From the NCBI GenBank assembly GCA_038243995.1, contig JBBRTV010000013.1, forward strand, positions 62,001 through 126,000: a stretch of 64,000 nucleotides of DNA, read 5' to 3'. Below the pieces are notes generated by a model, which did not search any database, was not told the origin of the DNA, and saw only the letters and a program-made list of their open reading frames with translations. This document shows, in pieces, positions 57,195 through 64,000 of this stretch (position 1 is the first letter of the stretch; each line of letters starts with the position of its first letter). A program made the translations under genes and the position numbers. The DNA comes from Scleromatobacter sp038243995. Lineage in GTDB: Bacteria; Pseudomonadota; Gammaproteobacteria; Burkholderiales; Burkholderiaceae_C.

Positions 57195-58067
57195 ATGAAA
57201 CTGCGCGCGTTGCGGGATCGCCTGCTGCATCAGGAAGACCTCAATTTCCTCCTGACGAATCGGGTGCCGCGCCGATTCCTCACGCTGTTCATGGGCTGGT
57301 TCAGTCGCATCCGCCACCCCTGGGTGGCGGCAGGCTCCATTGCGGTCTGGCGGCTGTTCACGGAGCTCGATCTGGGCGAGGCACGCCAGCAGCGGTTCGC
57401 GAGCCTGCATGACTGCTTCACGCGGCAACTCGTCGAGGGCGCAAGGCCGGTCGATCCGCGCGCCGACGTCGTCACCAGCCCGTGCGACGCGATCGTCGGC
57501 GCCTGCGGGCGAGTCGAGGGCAGGAAGGTCTTCCAGGCCAAGGGCTTTCCCTATTCGCTGCGCGACCTGTTCGGGCCGTCCCAGGACGCGGCCCCCTTCG
57601 TCGATGGCGTCTTCGTCACCCTCAGGCTCACCTCGGCGATGTATCACCGCTTCCACGCGCCGCACGATTGCGACGTCGAGCATGTGACCTACCTGAGCGG
57701 GGACACCTGGAACGTGAATCCGATCGCGCTGGCGCGGGTGGAGCGGCTGTTCTGCCGCAACGAGCGCGCGGTGCTGCGCCTGCGCCTGGCGCGCAGCGGG
57801 TATCCGATCGCCATGGTGCCCGTCGCGGCGATCCTCGTGGCGAGCATCCGCCTGCATTTCCTCGATGTGCTCCTGCACCTGCGCTACCGCGGGCCCCACG
57901 AAATTCCCTGCCGCGCCGCATTTGCCAAGGGTGCGGAAATGGGCTGGTTCGAACATGGATCCACCGTCATCGTCTTCGCCCCGGCCGGGTTCGGCCTGCA
58001 CGACGGCATCGCGACCGGTGCGCACATCCGCGTGGGACAGCCCCTGCTGCGCCTGCCCGATTCCTGA
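57195..58067 (+). CDS. psd: Phosphatidylserine decarboxylase
   Basis: A 290-residue pyruvoyl-dependent decarboxylase making phosphatidylethanolamine. Key segments are VTSPCDAIVGACGRV, the histidine-containing AMYHRFHAPHDCDVEHVTYLSG, and the self-cleavage site HGSTVIVF near residue 253, where Ser becomes the pyruvoyl group. The usual LGST is HGST here. Length fits proteobacterial Psd. It may be a second, accessory Psd, since the housekeeping gene normally lies elsewhere; this window cannot tell. The gene for the CDGSH protein follows at 86 bases. Confidence 0.9.
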   Translation: MKLRALRDRLLHQEDLNFLLTNRVPRRFLTLFMGWFSRIRHPWVAAGSIAVWRLFTELDLGEARQQRFASLHDCFTRQLVEGARPVDPRADVVTSPCDAIVGACGRVEGRKVFQAKGFPYSLRDLFGPSQDAAPFVDGVFVTLRLTSAMYHRFHAPHDCDVEHVTYLSGDTWNVNPIALARVERLFCRNERAVLRLRLARSGYPIAMVPVAAILVASIRLHFLDVLLHLRYRGPHEIPCRAAFAKGAEMGWFEHGSTVIVFAPAGFGLHDGIATGAHIRVGQPLLRLPDS

Positions 58068-58152
58068 CGCAGCCATTCCCCGCTGCGCTGTCGATTCATC
58101 TACGATGCACGTTGGCGCGGGCCGCCTCGCCAGGACGAACCGGAGACTGCAA

Positions 58153-58851
58153 ATGAGCCAGCATGACGCCGCAGGCGCACAGGTGAGGATCACGGCCGAT
58201 GGGCCCTACCTGGTTTCGGGCGGACTGCCGCTGAGCCGCACGGTCATCGGCACCAATGCCAGCGGAGAGTCGACGACATGGACGTCAGGCGCGGAAGTTC
58301 CGACCCCGGCCTCGTACAGCTTGTGCCGTTGCGGGCAAAGCGCAAACAAGCCGTTTTGCGACGGATCGCACCAGGGCACCCGATTCGACGGCACCGAGAC
58401 GGCCGATCGCCGCCCGTATCTGGAACAGGCCAAAGTCATGCGCGGCCCGGTCATGTCGCTCACCGACGTCGAGAGCCTTTGCGCGTTCGCGCGCTTCTGC
58501 GATCCGAACGGGCAGGTGTGGGCTCTCGTCGATCGGACCGACGATCCGGCGGCGAAAAACCACTTCGTCGCGCAATCCTGCGATTGTCCTTCCGGCCGGC
58601 TGGTCGCCTGGGACAACGCCAGCGGGACGGCGGTGGAGCCCAGGTTCGAAGCGGCAGCGGTGCTGATCGAGGATCCCGAAAAGGGCTGTTCCGGTCCGCT
58701 CTGGCTGCGCGGTGGCGTGAAGGTGATAGCTGCCGACGGCGTTGCCTACGAGGTGCGCAACCGCGTCACGCTTTGTCGCTGCGGTGCCTCTCGCAACAAG
58801 CCGTTCTGCGATGGATCGCATGCCGCAATCGGCTTCAGCGACCAGCATTGA
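58153..58851 (+). CDS. Double-CDGSH iron-sulfur protein
   Basis: A 232-residue protein with two CDGSH zinc-finger-type [2Fe-2S] motifs: CRCGQSANKPFCDGSH at about residues 57-72 and CRCGASRNKPFCDGSH at about 207-222, each with three Cys and one His. Between them is a region (CAFARFCDPNGQVWALV; SCDCPSGRLVAW) resembling the divergent iron-sulfur domain often joined to CDGSH units. Probably a cytosolic redox or cluster-transfer protein. It may be cotranscribed with psd. Confidence 0.9.
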   Translation: MSQHDAAGAQVRITADGPYLVSGGLPLSRTVIGTNASGESTTWTSGAEVPTPASYSLCRCGQSANKPFCDGSHQGTRFDGTETADRRPYLEQAKVMRGPVMSLTDVESLCAFARFCDPNGQVWALVDRTDDPAAKNHFVAQSCDCPSGRLVAWDNASGTAVEPRFEAAAVLIEDPEKGCSGPLWLRGGVKVIAADGVAYEVRNRVTLCRCGASRNKPFCDGSHAAIGFSDQH

Positions 58852-58889
58852 GCCGGCGGCCGATTCAGGGCCGGCCGGACTCGAAGTCG

Positions 58890-59390
58890 GCCCCGCCGTC
58901 TGCCGGATCGCGACCATGGATTGCTGGTCGGGATAGAGCGAGATCCGGCGTGCCCTGGAGCCGCTGGCGGGGATAGCTGCCTTGCACTTCCAGCTTGGCG
59001 CGCGCACGCTCGCGATCGACGCCGATCCGGGCGTGTTGCCCGAGGCGCGCGCGCTGCTCCGCGAGATCGGGTTCGATCCCCAGCCGTGGACGCCGGCCGG
59101 TGGCCCGCGGACGCGCTGCCGGGCCGGCGGTCCACACGACCACCCGCACGGGGCCGACAAGGCGGATCACGCGCACGAATCGGTCGCCGGGCCGGGCCGG
59201 CTCGCAATGGCATCGGGGCTGGCCGCAGCCGCGGAGCTGGCCTCGCTCCTGCAGCCCGCAAGGGCATGCTGATCAAGGGCGGCACCTACCTCGAGCAGGC
59301 GCGACGCCTCAAGGTGGTGCCGCTGGACAAGACCGGCACCGTCACCGAAGGCAAGCCGCGGCTGGTGCACTGGGAGGCGCTCGGCGTCAT
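58890..59390 (+). pseudogene. P-type heavy-metal ATPase reduced to two fragments
   Basis: The first fragment is an HMA metal-binding domain: CRIATMDCWSG, then an in-frame TAG at 58934, then SEIRRALEPLAG and LALHFQLGARTLAIDA, followed by a His-rich stretch (HDHPHG) and the start of a hydrophobic helix ending near 59250. The second, in another frame, is ARKGMLIKGGTYLEQA with the phosphorylation motif DKTGTVTEGKP at about 59326. The transmembrane copper/zinc channel and actuator domains between them and everything after residue GKPRLVHWEAL are deleted. The metal ligand Cys is kept but the acidic residues after it are lost. Most like ZntA/CadA. Confidence 0.85.
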
Positions 59391-60078
59391 CGATCTTGCC
59401 GGCTCGCATGCGCAGGGCGAGCAGCCGCCAGGTCTGGGTCAGGAGCTCGATCGGGTAGGCCACGCGCATCAGGTCTGCCACCATGCGCCATTCCGCGCGC
59501 ATGCCGCGCCAGAAACCCAACTTCTCGGTCTTGCGGGATTGCGTCACGCCGCTCCAGCGGGCGACTGCCACCACGAGTGCGCCAGCGATGATGCGCTTGT
59601 TCATGAAGACCTCGACGCCGAAGCGCGGCAGCGAGCGCATCTCCTGCAGCACTTCGCTGAGCAGCGTTCGCCTGACGACGCGCTCGCCCGATACGAAATC
59701 CAGCCCCACGGCCCGGAAGATCGCCAGGCTGTTGCGGCGCAGGCTGATGCTCACGTCGGCCGCTCCGGCCAGCACCGGCGCGGCGAGATCCGTGATGTCT
59801 GCGGGGCGCAGTCCCTTGAGGTCGGCGTCCAGGAGCATCAGGAGCTCGTGGCGCGCGGCGGCCACCCCGGTCGCCATCGCCGCGCTCTTGCCGCGGTTTT
59901 GCGCATGCGAAATCACGCGCACGCCTGGAAACCGGCGCGCCGCTGCGACGGTATCGTCGCTCGACCCGTCGTCGACGACGATGACTTCGGCCAGCAGCGG
60001 GTGATTGGCGGCGACTGCCAGCACCGCGCCGAGTCGAGGGCCTTCATCGAAGGCGCAGATGATGCAGGAGATTTGCAA
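59167..60078 (-). CDS. Glycosyltransferase family 2, chimeric C-terminus
   Basis: A 303-residue frame. The first 225 residues form a GT-A fold: CIICAFDEGPRLGAVL, VIVVDDGSSDDTV, NRGKSAAMATG and the metal motif LLDADLKGL. They continue to LMRVAYPIELLTQTWRLLALR. From about residue 230 (59400) the reading frame is simply the reverse strand of the P-type ATPase fragment (AERLPVHQPRLAFGDG), so the native C-terminus and stop have been lost in a deletion and 73 foreign residues are appended. The catalytic part is intact and the enzyme may still work. The acceptor is unknown. Confidence 0.85.
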   Translation of the reverse strand: MQISCIICAFDEGPRLGAVLAVAANHPLLAEVIVVDDGSSDDTVAAARRFPGVRVISHAQNRGKSAAMATGVAAARHELLMLLDADLKGLRPADITDLAAPVLAGAADVSISLRRNSLAIFRAVGLDFVSGERVVRRTLLSEVLQEMRSLPRFGVEVFMNKRIIAGALVVAVARWSGVTQSRKTEKLGFWRGMRAEWRMVADLMRVAYPIELLTQTWRLLALRMRAGKIDDAERLPVHQPRLAFGDGAGLVQRHHLEASRLLEVGAALDQHALAGCRSEASSAAAASPDAIASRPGPATDSCA

Positions 60079-60229
60079 AGGACGCAGACGGCGATGAGGG
60101 GATCATGAAGGCCTGGCGGTCGACGCGAAACGGGGCGATGTGCGAACAGGGCCGCCTGGGCCGCCGCCGGCGCAACGCCGCCGGCGGCGCGTCCCGAGTG
60201 ATTCGGCAGCCGGAGGCGCGAGCGCGAGT

Positions 60230-61933
60230 TCAGAACAAGTCGGGCAACGGTCGCGTCCCTTCGATGCGCACCGCGTCCAGCGCCATCGGGTCAAGGCCGA
60301 GCACCTTGAGAATGGTGGGCGCCACCTGAGTCGTCTCGACCGCCGTGTTGATCGTGCGGGCCTTGATCCCGGGGTTCGAGACCAGCAGCATCACGTTCGT
60401 GTCGTCGTGCGAAAACCCGCCGTGCTCGGCGTGCTTCTTCGAACTGCCGGTGTAGACCACGCCGCCATTCGGTTGCACGATGATGTCGGGCGTGCGCGGA
60501 TCGCCCGACGGGGGCAGGCCGGGCTTGTTGAACATCGTCGCCAGCGACGGCCCGTAGAAGATCTGGCCGATACCCGCCGAGCGTGCGTTGGCTTCCAGGA
60601 GCGCGACCGCGGCGTCGGTGTCGCCCGGACGCTTCAGCCAGAGCTGGGAGATGTCGTCCTGCGTGGGACCGATGCCGGTGGCGTTCAGCGGCGATTCCGA
60701 TTCGGGCAGGTAGCTCGCGACCAGGTCGGCCGGCGACGTTCCATTGGCACCCGAGGGGCCCGGGATCGGGAAGAAGCGGGCGGGATCCATCGGCGATTGC
60801 CCATGCTTGGCGGTGACGATGATGGTCGTCGATTCGAGCAGGCCGCGCTCGCGCAGCGAGCTCACCATCTTGCCGATGCTGGCGTCGACGAAGGCGATCT
60901 GGCCGCTCATGATGGGCGTGGGCGTGCCCGCGGCGTCGAGGTAGCCACCGACGAGCGAGCCGTTCTCGATCAGCTTCTGGCCCACGCTGACGGCCTGGAA
61001 GTTCATGCCGAAGATCATCGGCACCGGCGCGCTGTGGCTGCCGTCGTGGAACTTGCCGTGGATCTGGTTGACGATGGCGTCGACCTTGAGCGTGTCGTAG
61101 CACTGCACGTTCTGGAAGCTGTCGGTCCACGAGCCGGTCTGCGTGGTGTCGGGGATGGTCGCGCACGACATGCCGGTCGCGGTCGTCACGCCCTTGAGCG
61201 GAATGACCGTCGAGTTGATTTCCGGGGAATAGAAGTCGTCGATGTTGCTTGCGTTGCTGCCCGGGCCGGACACCGAAGCGTAGGCGGGGTGCTTGTCGAA
61301 CCACGCCGTGTAGCCGTGAGCGGCGTGGATCACGCCGTAGATGGTGTTCGTGCGCACGAAGTTCCACGGATAGACCGGCGCGCAGCTGTTGTTCGGGTCG
61401 CGCGGCAGGCGGGTGGGATCGATGGACAGGATGCCGCCGTCGGTCGTGGCGTAAGGCCCGCCGCCGTTGAGCTTGCTCTGGTCGAGATCGATGCCTTCTT
61501 CATATTCCGTGGTCGTCCCGTTGGGGACGCCGGCGACGCAGCGGCCGCCGGCCACGCCGTTGCCGGTGGTGTTTTGCGGCGGTGCCAGCACGCGGTCATA
61601 GGCGACGTCGTAGTAGGCACCCACCGAGCGCGGCGTGCCGCCGGAGACCAGGGCCATCAGGCCGGGAAAGGAGTCGGACGGCATGGCCGACGAGGTGCGC
61701 GTGTAGGTCACGCCCTGGGCACCGAGCGCCGCCAGGTTCGGGCAGGTGCTGCCCTTGACGCAGTTGCGCAGGTCGAGCGCGTGCATGCCGTCGATGCTGA
61801 TGAGGAGCACGTGCCGGGTGCCGGCGAAGGCGCCTTGCGCGCGGTTCGCGTCGCTGGCGAATGCCGGCGGGTAGGCGGCCGCCAGGGCCGCGACGATGCC
61901 CGTGAGGGCGCCGATTCGTAGATGCTTGGACAT
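60230..61933 (-). CDS. Secreted alkaline-phosphatase-superfamily phosphodiesterase
   Basis: A 567-residue protein with a signal peptide (IGALTGIVAALAAAYPPAFA). Metal and nucleophile segments of the type I phosphodiesterase/nucleotide pyrophosphatase group are HVLLISIDGMHALDL, SSAMPSDSFPGLMALVSGG, TIIVTAKHGQSPMDP and HGGFSHDDTNVMLLVS. A large insertion (about 130-330) carries several cysteine-containing loops. It is predicted to hydrolyse phosphodiester or pyrophosphate bonds in the periplasm or outside. It lies upstream of the GT2 gene on the same strand with a 151-base gap. The substrate is unknown. Confidence 0.9.
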   Translation of the reverse strand: MSKHLRIGALTGIVAALAAAYPPAFASDANRAQGAFAGTRHVLLISIDGMHALDLRNCVKGSTCPNLAALGAQGVTYTRTSSAMPSDSFPGLMALVSGGTPRSVGAYYDVAYDRVLAPPQNTTGNGVAGGRCVAGVPNGTTTEYEEGIDLDQSKLNGGGPYATTDGGILSIDPTRLPRDPNNSCAPVYPWNFVRTNTIYGVIHAAHGYTAWFDKHPAYASVSGPGSNASNIDDFYSPEINSTVIPLKGVTTATGMSCATIPDTTQTGSWTDSFQNVQCYDTLKVDAIVNQIHGKFHDGSHSAPVPMIFGMNFQAVSVGQKLIENGSLVGGYLDAAGTPTPIMSGQIAFVDASIGKMVSSLRERGLLESTTIIVTAKHGQSPMDPARFFPIPGPSGANGTSPADLVASYLPESESPLNATGIGPTQDDISQLWLKRPGDTDAAVALLEANARSAGIGQIFYGPSLATMFNKPGLPPSGDPRTPDIIVQPNGGVVYTGSSKKHAEHGGFSHDDTNVMLLVSNPGIKARTINTAVETTQVAPTILKVLGLDPMALDAVRIEGTRPLPDLF

Positions 61934-62118
61934 GGGTGATCTCCGGATTTCTTTGACAAGGCTCGCCGCAGGCCGGCGAACGGCGCGAGGCTAGGCGCCG
62001 CGCATGACAGCTTCGCGACCGCGGCGCAGGGCGTCAGCCTGGCGACAGCCTGGCGCGGCGCGGTTGGCTGTCTTGCCACCGGCGCAGTCGACGCCGCCGG
62101 TCCGGCTTGCGGCCGATG

Positions 62119-62787
62119 TCAATGCTTTTTCGAGGGAGCCTTCGACATGACGCGCCATGCGCGCTGAACGACCTCGCGCGGGCAACTCGTGCAGTCGAGG
62201 CCGAACCCCCGCGGGGTCACGCGCGCCAGGTGGAGCGCCACCCTGGTTCCAAGCCGCTTGAGCGTCGTCTCCTCGTCGAGGCCCCAGTGGCGCGGGCCGG
62301 AGTCCTGGCAGCAGCTGAGGACGCCGAGCGCGCGGCCATTGATCGCGATGAGCGCATCGAGGAAGGCCCGGGGTGCACCAGGACGACAGTAGCGGCTCTC
62401 CATCGCGTCGAGGTTCCGGTCGTTCAGGGTGTCGTCGCATGCGTACACACCGCGGTCGTTCAGCACATCGAAGTACATGCCGAGTCGGGCCACCGACAGT
62501 GCCTCGCTGCCTGGCTGCCAATCATCGGTTGCCCGGTCGTGCCCCAGGCAATCGAGTGTCTGCTCTCCCTGGACGCCGGACACACGCCAGAGTGCGACGG
62601 TCGAGCACGCGAACTTGCGCCGAAGGATGAACGCCAGGGCGTCCCGATACGCAGGTTGGGTCATCGTGCCGGCGGCCAGGCGCCATCCGAGCGGATCGAG
62701 TTCCTGGTTGAGCGAGGGCGGAATCCTGTCTGGCCCCGCTGACGGATGGCGCGACCGCTCGATCGATTCCAATGACTGCGTAGACAT
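62119..62787 (-). CDS. GAF-domain protein of unknown role
   Basis: A 222-residue protein. Residues 50-200 follow the GAF pattern seen in sensor and diguanylate cyclase proteins: STVALWRVSGVQGEQTLDCLG, YFDVLNDRGVYACDD, SRYCRPGAPRAFLDALIAI and GRALGVLSCCQDSGPRHW. No output domain (GGDEF, kinase, helix-turn-helix) follows; the short C-terminal tail has CTSCPREVVQRAW with a Cys-x-x-Cys. ATG at 62787 is preferred because GAGGGAG lies upstream. It could be a stand-alone ligand or redox sensor. Confidence 0.75.
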   Translation of the reverse strand: MSTQSLESIERSRHPSAGPDRIPPSLNQELDPLGWRLAAGTMTQPAYRDALAFILRRKFACSTVALWRVSGVQGEQTLDCLGHDRATDDWQPGSEALSVARLGMYFDVLNDRGVYACDDTLNDRNLDAMESRYCRPGAPRAFLDALIAINGRALGVLSCCQDSGPRHWGLDEETTLKRLGTRVALHLARVTPRGFGLDCTSCPREVVQRAWRVMSKAPSKKH

Positions 62788-62960
62788 GTTCGAAACTCCC
62801 TCGTCGATCCGGCGATGCATTGATCGGCGCCAGCTTCAAGGAAGCCCGGAATGCAGCTGGCGCACAGGGAGGCCCCTGTGTGCATTCGCGGGTGGCGGCC
62901 TTGCGGTCCACCATGGAGGCAGCGCGCAGGCAGCAAGCGATGCTCTCGCGACGGACGGCC

Positions 62961-63767
62961 TCAGTACGCGTAGGTGACCGCCACGACAGCGGACTCCGAG
63001 GTTCGCTTGCGCACGAGCGGGCTTTCCCTGGCATCGCCCAGCAGGCTGCTCGCGGAGAGCGCTGCCGTGACTGCAGTGCGCGCGACGATCGAATACGTGA
63101 GCGCCACGTTGGCACGAACGTCGCGGGCTCCGGAGCCCGCCGTGTAGGCCGCGTAGCCGCTCGCGGCAGACTGGGCGCTGGTCACGCCGAAGAACGACTG
63201 CAGGTAGCGGGCGTTGGCGAGCGTGATCCCGGTTCCCGCGCTCAGGTGCCAATCGGCAGCGATCGCAGTCGTGTAGCCCGCGCCGAGATCGACGACCAGC
63301 CCCTTGGCGTCGACGCCCGCGCCATAGCGAACCGACGTGGTCAGCGACAGCCCCTGCGGCAGCGAGTAGTTGAAGAACACGCCGCCTTCGGCCGCGGGAT
63401 CGACGTCGCCCATGCCGCGCAGGGCGCTCGCCCGGCTTTCCCTGCGCCCCAGGTCGGCGGTCAGGCGCAGGCCATATTGCATCTGCGGCGTGGCGGAGAA
63501 GTTGTAGCCGATGCCGTTGGTGACACCCGCGAACCAACCGTTGGCCCATTGATAGTCGAGCACGGGCAGCACCAGCGTGCGTCGCTTGTCGGATCCCTGG
63601 TATTCGTGAGTCGCGATGACCGCGGCGCCCGCGGTTCCACCATCTTTGCCGGGCTCGGCGGCGGACAGGCGCACCGCGTCGAAAGCCTGGGCGAACGCGC
63701 TCGGGGCAGCCAGGGCGACGGCAGCGGCGAAGGCGAGAGTGCGGGGACGATTGCGGGGAAAGTTCAT
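62961..63767 (-). CDS. MipA/OmpV-family outer-membrane protein
   Basis: A 268-residue beta-barrel protein. The signal peptide ends PSAFAQ. Family traits are AAVIATHEYQGSDKRRTLVLP, DYQWANGWFAGVTNGIGYNF, alternating aromatic/hydrophobic strands, and a C-terminal tyrosine (VVAVTYAY) for barrel assembly. MipA homologues scaffold murein enzymes or act as porins; several respond to two-component systems. No regulator is visible in the remaining 230 bases. Confidence 0.9.
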   Translation of the reverse strand: MNFPRNRPRTLAFAAAVALAAPSAFAQAFDAVRLSAAEPGKDGGTAGAAVIATHEYQGSDKRRTLVLPVLDYQWANGWFAGVTNGIGYNFSATPQMQYGLRLTADLGRRESRASALRGMGDVDPAAEGGVFFNYSLPQGLSLTTSVRYGAGVDAKGLVVDLGAGYTTAIAADWHLSAGTGITLANARYLQSFFGVTSAQSAASGYAAYTAGSGARDVRANVALTYSIVARTAVTAALSASSLLGDARESPLVRKRTSESAVVAVTYAY

Positions 63768-63942
63768 GTCGAATTCCAGGATTGAAGGTCAGAAGCGGGT
63801 CGGCCGGGCACGCCAGGGGATGGCGACCGATAGCGGCCATGGCAAGAGACAAGCGGGTTCGATGCGTTGCGGCCGGCCGCCGCGGCGCTGGGTGACTGTC
63901 GATTCAGCGTGGTGGCCGCATGGGTCGCCACCATGCCGATGG

Positions 63943-64000
63943 TCAGAGCGGGCGCGTATCCTGGCTCACGAAGACCGAGGCCTTGCCCTCGGACGCCTCG
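63943..64000 (-). CDS. 3' end of an unidentified gene running off the right edge
   Basis: The last 18 codons before a TGA at 63943-63945 read EASEGKASVFVSQDTRPL. The codon use matches neighbouring genes, but the fragment is too short to name or to be certain it is coding. It would lie directly upstream of the MipA/OmpV gene on the same strand. Confidence 0.3.
   Translation of the reverse strand, partial: EASEGKASVFVSQDTRPL

Noticed and set aside
59167..59400. C-terminal 73 residues of the GT2 protein as a genuine domain
   Set aside because: They are exactly the reverse-strand reading of the P-type ATPase DKTGT fragment, so they are read-through, not a domain.

Overview
High-GC chromosomal window whose gene content and synteny point to a betaproteobacterium, most likely Burkholderiales. 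Supporting signs are the thrS-infC-rpmI-rplT-pheS-pheT-ihfA-merR-tRNA-Pro block, a second infA beside a cold-shock gene, LivKHMGF plus acyl-CoA ligase, and a long beta-oxidation cluster. The genus is not resolved from sequence reading alone.

Layout. 1-1139: 5' part of selO (minus, runs off the left edge). 1324-8377: acyl-CoA ligase followed by a five-gene branched-chain-type ABC transporter. 8378-9270: remnant of a sigma-54 activator. 9271-18014: thioester-containing alpha-2-macroglobulin coupled to penicillin-binding protein 1C. 18057-29092: fatty-acid/acyl-CoA degradation cluster (bifunctional hydratase/dehydrogenase, thiolase, two different acyl-CoA dehydrogenases, two SDRs, hotdog thioesterase, MDR reductase, GNAT). 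29324-30532: cspA, two small conserved-looking unknowns, infA. 30704-35532: thioesterase/MarR divergent pair, periplasmic esterase, 9-bp repeat tract, tex. 35665-37184: periplasmic Cu/Zn superoxide dismutase and a glycine-zipper lipoprotein.

37185-46044 is the translation block. thrS is preceded by a candidate Thr-codon leader peptide and an intrinsic terminator (attenuation). infC uses an ATC start. A promoter-terminator pair lies between infC and rpmI. The block ends in tRNA-Pro(GGG) and its terminator, into which a group II intron, now decayed, was inserted.

46763-58851 is accessory. A PhnD-like/rhodanese fusion faces a sulfite dehydrogenase pair (sorAB). Next come lipid-related genes in alternating orientation: a DedA-PAP2-LssY fusion, an LplT-type transporter, a GT4 glycosyltransferase, an Mpo1/DUF962-like membrane protein, a membrane-anchored class III aminotransferase, and phosphatidylserine decarboxylase, followed by a double-CDGSH Fe-S protein. 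Together they look like an envelope-lipid remodelling locus, which is an inference.

58890-63767 shows decay: a P-type metal ATPase reduced to two fragments collides with the 3' end of a family 2 glycosyltransferase. After it come a secreted alkaline-phosphatase-superfamily enzyme, a GAF-domain protein, a MipA/OmpV outer-membrane protein, and the last codons of an unidentified gene at the right edge.
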